Of a stretch of DNA of 13,129 nucleotides, positions 6,609 through 12,903 are shown piece by piece. The translations under genes were made by a program, and so were the position numbers. The stretch's first letter is position 1; each line of letters starts with the position of its first letter. The notes below the pieces were generated by a model that was given only the letters and a program-made list of their open reading frames with translations, ran no database searches and was not told the DNA's origin. The stretch comes from Clostridiales bacterium (GTDB taxonomy: Bacteria; Bacillota; Clostridia; Lachnospirales; Anaerotignaceae): the NCBI GenBank assembly GCA_019423725.1, contig JAHZAW010000017.1:1-13129 (forward strand), read 5' to 3'.

Positions 6609-9600
6609 TCACATCTTTTTAACTGTAAGAGTTACTTTCTCACCGTTGATGTTCCATTCTTTTGTATATCCTTCGCCTTCACCTTCTGTCATTTCGACCG
6701 CAAGGACATCACTCATGATGCTGTCCTTATTACGTTCGATGACTCCTGCGACCTTATCGCTGTCCTTATGATATACAGTGATCCTGTCAAGGACTTCAAA
6801 TCCTGCTTCCTTACGCATTGTCTGAACCTTGCTTACGATCTCTCTTACGAAACCTTCCTCGATGAGTTCAGGTGTGAGGTTTGTATCCATAACTACTGTT
6901 ACGCCGTTATCCTCAACTGATACATGGCCTTCCTTCTGGGCTGTCTCGATGAGGAGGTCGCCTTCCTCAAGGTCTACCTCTGTACCGTCGATGACAAGTT
7001 TAACTTTACCGTTTGCCTTGAGCTCATTCATAAGGGCTGTGCCGTCTGCTTCGCCAAGGGCTGCACCGATCTTAGGTACGAGTTTGCCATATTTAGGTCC
7101 AAGTGTACGAAGCTGGGGTTTGAACTTATATGTTACAAAGCCTTCAACATCATCTGTAAACTCTATCTTCTTTACATTAAGCTCGTCAAGAACGATCTCT
7201 GCATACATCTCGGGAAGTGTTCCCTCAGCCCTTACATACATCTGTCCGATGGGCTGTCTGTTCTTGATGTTTGCTTCGTTTCTTGCCGCACGTCCAAGTA
7301 CTACGATGTCAAGGACAAGGTCCATGTTCTTTTCAAGGTCTTTGTCGATCCATTCTTCCTTAGCTTCAGGGAAATCACAGAGATGTACGCTTTCAGGTAC
7401 TGAAGGGTCTACTTTGGCAACGATGTTTCTGTAGATCTCCTCTGCAATGTAAGGTGTGAAGGGAGCTGCTACCTTTGAAAGGGTAGAAAGTACTGTATAA
7501 AGAGTCATGTAAGCATTGATCTTATCCTGAGGCATTCCGCTTGCCCAGAAACGCTCACGGCTCCTTCTTACATACCAGTTGCTCATATCATCAACAAAAC
7601 TCTGAAGCGCTCTTGCAGGCTCTGTTATCTTATAGCTGAAGAGACACTCATCCACATATTTTACAAGGGTCTGGAGCTTTGAAAGTATCCATTTATCCAT
7701 GGGTGGAAGCTTATCATACTCAAGCTTATAATCCATGGGGTTGAAGTTATCTATATTAGCGTAAAGCACATAGAAAGCGTATGTGTTCCAGAATGTTCCC
7801 ATAAACTTCCTCTGTGACTCGTCTACTGCCTCATCATCAAAACGGCAGGGCAGCCAGGGTGCTGAGTTTACATAGAAATACCAGCGGATAGCGTCTGCAC
7901 CCTGTTTATTCATTACATCCCAAGGGTCTACGACGTTTCCTTTATGCTTGCTCATCTTGATGCCGTATTTATCAAGAACGTGTCCCATGGACATACAGTG
8001 TGTATATGATGTTGTATCAAATACAAGTGTTGATACTGCAAGCATTGAGTAGAACCATCCTCTTGTCTGGTCAACGGCCTCTGTGATGAAATCAGCAGGG
8101 AAACGCTTCTCGAAGATGTCCTTATTCTCAAACGGATAATGCCACTGCGCAAAAGGTGCTGAACCTGAGTCGAACCAGCAGTCGATAACTTCAGGTACAC
8201 GTTTCATCTGCCTGCCGCATTTAGGACATTTGATGTGTACAGCATCGATATAGGGCTTATGAAGCTCGATCTCATCAGGGCAGTCGTCTGACATGCTCTT
8301 GAGTTCTTCAATGCTTCCGATGGTGTGGAAATATCCACATTCACATTCCCATACGGGAAGGGGTGTTCCCCAGTAACGCTCACGGCTTAAGCCCCAGTCG
8401 ATTACGTTCTCGATGAATTTTCCAAAACGTCCATGTTTGATATTGTCAGGATACCATACGATGGTCTCATTGTTGGCAACAAGTTTATCTCTTACCTTTG
8501 TCATTGCGATGAACCATGTGCTTCTTGCATAGTAAAGAAGGGGTGTGTCACATCTCCAGCAGAAAGGATAGCTGTGCTCGAAGGGAACAGCTGCAAAAAG
8601 AAGTCCTTTCTCCTTAAGATACTCTATGATGGGTTTATCGCAGTCCTTTACGAATTTTCCAGCCCAGGGCTTAACCTCTGATGTGAAGTTTCCCTGTGTA
8701 TCTACATACTGACGGAATGGAAGTCCATATATCTTTCCTACCCTGTAGTCGTCTTCACCAAAGGCAGGCGCTGTATGAACTACTCCAGTACCATCTGTAA
8801 GTGTTACATAATCATCTGTTACTACATAGAATCCTGTGGGGTCGTCCTCAAGGAAATCAAAAAGTCCTACATATCTTGTTCCCTGAAGGTCTGCTCCCTT
8901 GAATGTCTCTACTATCTCATAGTCTTCCTTAAGAAGGGGCTCTACCATTGCCTTGGCAAATATGAGCATCTCTCCCTTATAGCTTACCTTGCAGTAGTCC
9001 TCATGAGCGTTTACAACAAGGGCTACGTTTGAAGGAAGTGTCCAGGGTGTTGTTGTCCATGCAAGGATGTACTCGTTTTCCTTTCCTGCAACGGGGAACT
9101 TAGCATATACTGAAAGCTCCTTTACATCCTTATATCCCTGTGCTACTTCGTGGCTTGAAAGGGCTGTTCCACATCTGGGGCAGTAGGGTACTACCTTATG
9201 GCCTTTGTAAAGAAGGCCCTTCTCCCAGATCTTCTTGAGCGCCCACCACTCTGATTCGATATATGTGTTATGGTATGTTACATAGGGATTGTCCATGTCA
9301 GCCCAGAATGCTACTCGGTCACTCATCTGCTCCCACTCTGTGCTGTATTTCCATACGCTTTCCTTACATTTCTTTATGAAGGGCTCAACACCGTATTCCT
9401 CAATCTGAGGCTTTCCGCTGATGCCAAGCTGCTTCTCTACTTCCAGCTCTACCGGAAGTCCGTGGGTATCCCAGCCGCCTTTACGAAGTACGTCATATCC
9501 CTTCATTACACGGTAACGAAGGATAAGGTCCTTGATGGATCTTGTCTCAACATGTCCGATATGGGGTTTGCCGTTGGCTGTCGGGGGTCCCTCGATCCAT

Positions 9601-9728
9601 GTGAATCTCGGATTGCCTTCTCTTAACTTGATGCTTTTTCTGAAAATGTCGTTCTGTTTCCAGAAGTCAAGAACTTTCTGCTCTCTGTCCACGAAATTAA
9701 GGTCTGTGGACACTTTTTCGTATAACAT
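6609..9728 (-). CDS. ileS: Isoleucyl-tRNA synthetase
   Basis: The 1039-aa class I synthetase charges tRNA-Ile in the cytoplasm. Visible landmarks are the HIGH motif at 56-59 (TANGKPHIGH), WDTHGLPVELEVEK (86-99), the editing-domain motifs WTTTPWTLPSN (225-235) and GTGVVHTAPAFGEDD (313-327), cysteine pairs C462/C464 and C501/C504 that may bind zinc, KMSKHKGN (591-598), and the anticodon-binding region with NWYVRRSRERFW. The length, the THGLPVE wording and the lack of a C-terminal four-cysteine finger point to the eukaryote-like IleS2 group, which is often less sensitive to mupirocin; this is an inference. The start is ATG 9726-9728, with GGAGG 7 nt upstream. The frame stays open to 9821, but that extension has no family counterpart. 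Ile codons here are mainly ATC, unlike the ATA-rich neighbours. Expression is controlled by the T-box leader upstream. Confidence 0.98.
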   Translation of the reverse strand: MLYEKVSTDLNFVDREQKVLDFWKQNDIFRKSIKLREGNPRFTWIEGPPTANGKPHIGHVETRSIKDLILRYRVMKGYDVLRKGGWDTHGLPVELEVEKQLGISGKPQIEEYGVEPFIKKCKESVWKYSTEWEQMSDRVAFWADMDNPYVTYHNTYIESEWWALKKIWEKGLLYKGHKVVPYCPRCGTALSSHEVAQGYKDVKELSVYAKFPVAGKENEYILAWTTTPWTLPSNVALVVNAHEDYCKVSYKGEMLIFAKAMVEPLLKEDYEIVETFKGADLQGTRYVGLFDFLEDDPTGFYVVTDDYVTLTDGTGVVHTAPAFGEDDYRVGKIYGLPFRQYVDTQGNFTSEVKPWAGKFVKDCDKPIIEYLKEKGLLFAAVPFEHSYPFCWRCDTPLLYYARSTWFIAMTKVRDKLVANNETIVWYPDNIKHGRFGKFIENVIDWGLSRERYWGTPLPVWECECGYFHTIGSIEELKSMSDDCPDEIELHKPYIDAVHIKCPKCGRQMKRVPEVIDCWFDSGSAPFAQWHYPFENKDIFEKRFPADFITEAVDQTRGWFYSMLAVSTLVFDTTSYTHCMSMGHVLDKYGIKMSKHKGNVVDPWDVMNKQGADAIRWYFYVNSAPWLPCRFDDEAVDESQRKFMGTFWNTYAFYVLYANIDNFNPMDYKLEYDKLPPMDKWILSKLQTLVKYVDECLFSYKITEPARALQSFVDDMSNWYVRRSRERFWASGMPQDKINAYMTLYTVLSTLSKVAAPFTPYIAEEIYRNIVAKVDPSVPESVHLCDFPEAKEEWIDKDLEKNMDLVLDIVVLGRAARNEANIKNRQPIGQMYVRAEGTLPEMYAEIVLDELNVKKIEFTDDVEGFVTYKFKPQLRTLGPKYGKLVPKIGAALGEADGTALMNELKANGKVKLVIDGTEVDLEEGDLLIETAQKEGHVSVEDNGVTVVMDTNLTPELIEEGFVREIVSKVQTMRKEAGFEVLDRITVYHKDSDKVAGVIERNKDSIMSDVLAVEMTEGEGEGYTKEWNINGEKVTLTVKKM

Positions 9729-9954
9729 TCGTATTCCTCCGTTCAAATTTTTGGTTCTCTCACATAATGCCTCCGCCATGGTGCCTGCCACCAGCTCCAA
9801 TGGCTTCCAATAGCCCTCCATATCCCATTGGGATATACCAGGCTGTCAAAAATATTTTTTATCCATTTGGATAATATGCGTCCTTTGTGTTCCGCCGGAC
9901 TCCTTACCCGTAAAGCTCTGCCTCTCGGCTCCAGTCATAGGATGGCTTCTTAAG
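9729..9954 (-). other. Untranslated ileS leader between repeat array and start codon
   Basis: This 226-bp stretch shows no convincing gene. It holds two short inverted repeats: ATATCCC/GGGATAT (9820-9826 and 9830-9836) and TTATCCA/TGGATAA (9859-9865 and 9868-9874). A TTGACA-like -35 (9844-9849, minus) has no matching -10 at a suitable distance, so a second ileS promoter here is not supported. Confidence 0.5.
9736..9740 (-). promoter_or_regulatory. Ribosome binding site that fixes the ileS start
   Basis: GGAGG on the minus strand ends 7 nt before ATG 9728, the residue at which IleRS homology begins. This excludes the longer in-frame start at 9821. Confidence 0.85.
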
Positions 9955-10319
9955 CCCTGCGCACCTCCACTTACGCTTCGCTGCGTGTCGGTTAGGGCTG
10001 GCGCCTGCTATCATAGGGTTTTGCCCATCGAAGCGCCATATCTTCAAGGCTCTCCATGCCCTGCGCACCTCCACTTACGCTTCCGCTGCGTGTCGGTTAG
10101 GGCTGGCGCTTGCTATCATAGGGTTTTGCCTATCGGACTGCCATATCTGCAAGGCTTTCCTTGCCCTGCGCACCTCCACTCCGCTTCTGCTGCGTGTCGG
10201 TGTGGCTGGCGCCTGCTATCACAGGGTTTTGTCTCTCGAAGTGCCATATCTTCAAGGCTCTCCATGCCCTGCGCACCTCCACTCCGCATCCGCTGCGTGT
10301 CGGTGTGGCTGGCGCCTTA
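9955..10319 (-). repeat. Tandem array of 3.5 copies of a ~104-bp hairpin-bearing unit in the ileS leader
   Basis: Units start at 9955, 10059, 10164 and 10267 (lengths 104, 105, 103 and a partial 53). Each begins with CCCTGCGCACCTCCACT and has a ~53-nt core ending GGCTGGCGCC or a near match, then a ~52-nt linker containing TGCTATCA, GGGTTTTG and CCATATCT. The linkers are homologous, so these are not CRISPR spacers. Unit length is not a multiple of three and no reading frame is conserved, so the array is not coding. Each core can fold: outer GCGC/GCGC, then an inner stem (CCACTCC with GGTGTGG in units 3 and 4; CTTAC with GTTAG in units 1 and 2), capped by CGC/GCG. I do not recognise the element. 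It would be transcribed as part of the ileS mRNA leader when the T-box reads through. Confidence 0.85.
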
Positions 10320-10320
10320 T

Positions 10321-10377
10321 ACTCAATTTTTTCCTTCGCTGTCCGTATAAATACGTCAGCGATGTAAAAAACTGAGT
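10321..10377. repeat. 57-nt imperfect hairpin just downstream of the T-box terminator
   Basis: The 21-nt arms (10321-10341 and 10357-10377) match at 18 of 21 positions, and an inner CGTAT/ATACG stem (10344-10348 and 10351-10355) continues the fold to an AA loop. It lies between the T-box terminator and the ~104-bp array, and its left edge directly abuts the array. It could be a stable RNA hairpin, a processing site, or the end of an inserted element. Confidence 0.7.
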
Positions 10378-10397
10378 GCAGGGCTTTCAGGGTAAAC

Positions 10398-10435
10398 AAA
10401 AAAGGCTCATATCCCTTACAGGACGAATGAGCCTT
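10398..10435 (-). terminator. T-box-controlled intrinsic terminator of the ileS leader
   Basis: AAGGCTCAT (10427-10435) and ATGAGCCTT (10402-10410) form a 9-bp stem on the minus strand, followed by a run of T. It lies right after the T-box sequence, the standard arrangement in which uncharged tRNA stabilises the competing antiterminator. Confidence 0.92.
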
Positions 10436-10664
10436 ACTCTCCGCGGTACCACCTGATTTGATGTCTCTTCGACATCCACCTCGAACCGTATAACAATAAT
10501 TATACATGCCCCTATAACGTAGGGAAACGTCCCGAACTACTCATCTCTTTTCGCCGGACCGCTCCGCGGTGATGTTCAATATATATCCGGCAAACGGCTC
10601 CCACCAGCCCGTTCTCGCTGTATCCTAAACATATACCTACTGTCCGCATCAAAGCGTTTACATT
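10402..10664 (-). promoter_or_regulatory. T-box riboswitch leader responding to tRNA-Ile
   Basis: The minus strand carries the full T-box order. Stem I begins near 10660, with the AGTA side of the specifier loop and the distal AGCGAGAACGGGCTGGTGG part (about 10601-10620). The specifier is in TTGAACATCACC, where ATC at 10571-10573 is an Ile codon. The T-box proper is AGGTGGTACCGCGG (10441-10454), whose UGGU can pair with the ACCA end of tRNA-Ile (discriminator A). The terminator follows at 10402-10435. Base pairing of CGGAC with GTCCG closes Stem I. T-boxes sense uncharged tRNA and allow transcription of the downstream synthetase when isoleucine charging is low. The specifier agrees with the ileS product. 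Confidence 0.95.
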
Positions 10665-10699
10665 TTAAATTAGGAATATTATTATTCCGACAATTAGGT

Positions 10700-10728
10700 A
10701 TTATACATTAACGTTTATTTTTTGTAAA
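10700..10728 (-). promoter_or_regulatory. Sigma-A promoter of the T-box/ileS unit
   Basis: On the minus strand -35 TTTACA (10723-10728) is 17 bp from a perfect -10 TATAAT (10700-10705). The start is predicted near 10693, giving a leader of about 965 nt before the ileS ATG. Confidence 0.8.
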
Positions 10729-10951
10729 GAGGGAATCTGCCCTTAATACAAGATTAATTTTTGATATTTTCTTTTATTATTCCAAATCATGTAAAACTTA
10801 ATACTATCCTGCCCATCTATCGGGCTTTTATACCAATATCTAAGCCTGAAAGTTTAGGGGATATGATTTTTTCTTCTTATCTGCGATATATCCCACACGA
10901 TTTATCGTAATTTTAAATACCATTTGATTAATACTATAAGAGAGGTGGACT
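10729..10951. other. AT-rich divergent intergenic region
   Basis: This gap lies between the ileS promoter and the XRE gene. It holds a weak GCCC/GGGC hairpin followed by TTTTA (10811-10829, plus) with no gene before it, and a widely spaced inverted repeat GGGATAT/ATATCCC (10858-10864 and 10888-10894) that could be an operator. No confident promoter for the XRE gene could be placed. Confidence 0.4.
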
Positions 10952-11197
10952 ATGGTGAACATAAAAGAAGCCGTGGAAAAAAGAATACTTGAACTATGCA
11001 GCCAGAGGGACATTGCCATAAATACCCTGGCCAACATATGCGGCATGCCGCCTTCTACCATATACAGCATGCTCAATGGCAAAAGCCAGAATCCCGGCAT
11101 AGTCTCCATAAAGAAAATATGCGACGGCCTGGACATCAGTATAAAAGAATTTTTTGACAGCCCCCTCTTTGACTCTCTGGAACAGGAAATAAAATAA
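10952..11197 (+). CDS. Small XRE/Cro-type helix-turn-helix regulator
   Basis: The 81-aa protein consists almost entirely of one XRE-type HTH domain: ILELCSQRDIAINTLANICG (12-31), then MPPSTIYSMLNGKSQNPG (32-49) with the recognition helix at about 34-42, and IKKICDGLDISIKEFFDS at the end. Such proteins bind operator DNA as dimers. There is no sensor domain, so any signal would come through a partner or autoregulation. ATG 10952 follows AGAGGTGG closely; the GTG at 10955 is a possible alternative. It stands alone, divergent from the ileS unit and convergent with the collagen-like gene, so its targets are unknown. A widely spaced GGGATAT inverted repeat lies upstream. Confidence 0.93.
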   Translation: MVNIKEAVEKRILELCSQRDIAINTLANICGMPPSTIYSMLNGKSQNPGIVSIKKICDGLDISIKEFFDSPLFDSLEQEIK

Positions 11198-11198
11198 C

Positions 11199-11229
11199 AA
11201 AACCGTACGGTATCTATCCGTACGGTTTT
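11199..11229. terminator. Bidirectional intrinsic terminator between XRE and collagen-like genes
   Basis: A 12-bp perfect stem (AAAACCGTACGG at 11199-11210, CCGTACGGTTTT at 11218-11229) with a 7-nt loop ends in T runs on both strands. It begins 2 bp past the XRE stop and 7 bp past the collagen-like gene stop at 11236. Confidence 0.93.
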
Positions 11230-11235
11230 TCTTTT

Positions 11236-12597
11236 TTACAGAGATCTCCTCAATTTCAGCATGCTTATGTTTATTTCTCCATCGGTGGCATTGGCTGAAC
11301 CTGAGTAGGCCAGTGTGAATGTGGTCTGCTCCGGTGCCCTCAATATGAAATGGGCAGAGCCGCAGGCACTGGAACCATTACTGCTGGTGGCAAAATATAT
11401 ACCCGTCTCCAGATGCGAAGTTCCATTATATGAAGGCGTTACCTGCATATAGTTTGGTTCACGGAATAATCCCGATACCTTATAGGATATAAGATAATAT
11501 CCCGGCTGAAGGGTTATGACCGTAGTACTGGTAAGCACTATGTTTCCAGTTACATCTATCACAGACGGAAGCACATCTATGAGCGTTCCCCTGGTGAGGG
11601 GATACTGGGTATTTATAAAGGAGGCAAAAACATCATCCGGGACCGTGCCTTCGGGTCCTGTTGCTCCTGTAGGGCCCGTTTCTCCCGATATCCCTGCTGG
11701 ACCTGCCGGGCCTGTTGGACCTGTTGGACCTGTCGGGCCTGTGGGGCCCTCAGCTCCGGTGGGGCCTGTTTCTCCAGCGATTCCCGTAGGACCTGCCGGG
11801 CCTGTTGGGCCCGTGGGGCCTTCCGCTCCCGTCTCACCGATGTTTCCCTGGGGTCCGGCCGCTCCGGTGGGGCCTGTGGGGCCTTCCGGCCCTGTCTCTC
11901 CCATGTTTCCCTGGGGTCCGGCTGCTCCGGTGGGACCCGTGGGGCCTATCTCTCCAGCTGTTCCCGCAGGACCTGTGGGACCTGTGGGGCCCGTAGCTCC
12001 TGTCTCTCCAGCTGCTCCCGTGGGACCTGTTGGACCGGTTGGGCCTCCCGCCGGTCCTGTGGGGCCGGTCGGGCCTGTGGCTCCATCATTTCCCTTTGCT
12101 CCTGTCGGACCTGTAGGTCCTGTCTCACCCGTTATTCCATCGATGCCCCTTGCTCCCGTTGGGCCGGTGGGTCCTCCTGCCGGACCTGCCGGGCCTGTTG
12201 GTCCTGTGGGACCTGTGGGGCCGGTCGGGCCTGTGGCTCCGTCATTTCCCTTTGTGCCTGCCGGTCCCGTGGGGCCGGTGGCTCCGGTGCTTCCGGGTGC
12301 TCCCGCTGGACCTGCAGAGCCGGATGCTCCGGTGGGGCCCGTGGGGCCTGTTGAGCCGGCCGGTCCTGTTGAGCCTGTCGGACCTGTTGCTCCGGATGCT
12401 CCCGCTGGACCTATGGGACCTGTCGGGCCGGTGGCTCCTGCCGGGCCGGTCGGGCCTGTCGGACCTGCCGGTCCTGTGCTTCCCTGGGGGCCAGACGCTC
12501 CTGTGGGACCTATGGGGCCGCAGCATCCCGAACAGCAGCTGCCATGGCAGCAGTTAGCGCACCAATTCGTGCAGCATTCATTATCACATCGAGACAA
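11236..12597 (-). CDS. Collagen-like protein with Cys-rich N-terminus and BclA-like C-terminal domain
   Basis: The 453-aa protein has three parts. Residues 1-26 contain ten cysteines (4, 8, 9, 13, 16, 17, 21, 22, 25, 26). Residues 27-317 are nearly uninterrupted Gly-X-Y triplets, mostly Gly-Pro-Thr and Gly-Pro-Ala, which should form a collagen triple helix. Residues 318-453 form a beta-rich globular domain like the C1q/TNF-like trimerising end of BclA-type spore-surface glycoproteins. There is no signal peptide. Such proteins commonly sit on the exosporium or outer spore surface, and Thr at the Y position is a usual glycosylation target; for this gene both are inferred. The start must be TTG (12595-12597), because a TGA lies in frame at 12601-12603 and no ATG occurs early. 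Two Gly-Gly phase breaks (near 12048 and 12175) interrupt the triplets. No clear promoter was found. Confidence 0.93.
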   Translation of the reverse strand: MSRCDNECCTNWCANCCHGSCCSGCCGPIGPTGASGPQGSTGPAGPTGPTGPAGATGPTGPIGPAGASGATGPTGSTGPAGSTGPTGPTGASGSAGPAGAPGSTGATGPTGPAGTKGNDGATGPTGPTGPTGPTGPAGPAGGPTGPTGARGIDGITGETGPTGPTGAKGNDGATGPTGPTGPAGGPTGPTGPTGAAGETGATGPTGPTGPAGTAGEIGPTGPTGAAGPQGNMGETGPEGPTGPTGAAGPQGNIGETGAEGPTGPTGPAGPTGIAGETGPTGAEGPTGPTGPTGPTGPAGPAGISGETGPTGATGPEGTVPDDVFASFINTQYPLTRGTLIDVLPSVIDVTGNIVLTSTTVITLQPGYYLISYKVSGLFREPNYMQVTPSYNGTSHLETGIYFATSSNGSSACGSAHFILRAPEQTTFTLAYSGSANATDGEINISMLKLRRSL

Positions 12598-12605
12598 ATT
12601 TCATT

Positions 12606-12611
12606 CCCGCC
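12606..12611 (-). promoter_or_regulatory. Ribosome binding site for the TTG start of the collagen-like gene
   Basis: GGCGGG on the minus strand lies 8 nt before TTG 12597. It deviates from GGAGGG by one base. A short overlapping frame (ATG at 12601-12603 region, six codons) also lies here but ends at once. Confidence 0.5.
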
Positions 12612-12660
12612 TTTATACGATTCTTATGATATTATATTCCATCCTTCCGCTCCGGTGTTC

Positions 12661-12696
12661 ATGGTACTGTGTCTTTCGCAGCCGGACACAGCCCAT
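12661..12696. repeat. Inverted repeat upstream of the collagen-like gene
   Basis: CTGTGTC (12667-12673) and GACACAG (12685-12691) pair around an 11-nt loop, and outer ATGG (12661-12664) pairs with CCAT (12693-12696) across small bulges. No T run follows directly. It could be an operator or leader hairpin for the minus-strand gene. Confidence 0.5.
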
Positions 12697-12763
12697 TAAT
12701 ATCTGTTTTTAACATATCCTGATAAAAATGCCGTTTTTAATGATACTTAACATAAATATTTTG

Positions 12764-12792
12764 TTGAAAACTTCTCCCGGCTGTACTATAAT
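12764..12792 (+). promoter_or_regulatory. Sigma-A promoter for the nicotinate phosphoribosyltransferase gene
   Basis: -35 TTGAAA (12764-12769) is 17 bp from a perfect -10 TATAAT (12787-12792), giving a leader of about 105 nt. A second perfect TATAAT at 12865-12870 lies nearer the gene but has only a poor -35. Confidence 0.7.
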
Positions 12793-12903
12793 ATCAGAAA
12801 TGACCAAAAGACTATGACTAAATCTTATTTTTTTATCATAATTTCAATTTCTGTTAATTTGGTGTATAATTTATGTCAATATATATGAGAGGATGTTTTT
12901 TAG

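Noticed and set aside
9729..9821. Longer ileS reading frame starting at 9821, adding 31 residues
   Set aside because: IleRS homology begins at Met 9728, which has a perfect GGAGG at 7-nt spacing. The extension has no such site and no family counterpart.
9827..9849. Second ileS promoter based on TTGACA at 9844-9849 (minus)
   Set aside because: No acceptable -10 lies at 16-18 bp; the sequence there is GGGATA or GGATAT.
9955..10319. CRISPR array
   Set aside because: Units are ~104 bp and the would-be spacers are homologous to one another; no cas genes are present.
10130..10507. Minus-strand coding frame (125 codons) across the T-box and repeats
   Set aside because: It runs through the T-box, the terminator and the non-triplet-period array; no ribosome binding site or protein family is visible.
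10811..10829. Intrinsic terminator GCCC/GGGC followed by TTTTA on the plus strand
   Set aside because: The stem is only 4 bp and there is no plus-strand gene upstream for it to end.
10840..11136. Minus-strand frame opposite the XRE gene
   Set aside because: It is antisense to a clear HTH protein with a good ribosome binding site and shows no domain of its own.
11516..12712. Long plus-strand frame (398 codons) rich in Pro-Val-Gly-Pro
   Set aside because: It is the antisense of the Gly-Pro-Thr codon repeats of the collagen-like gene; it has no ribosome binding site and no independent domain.
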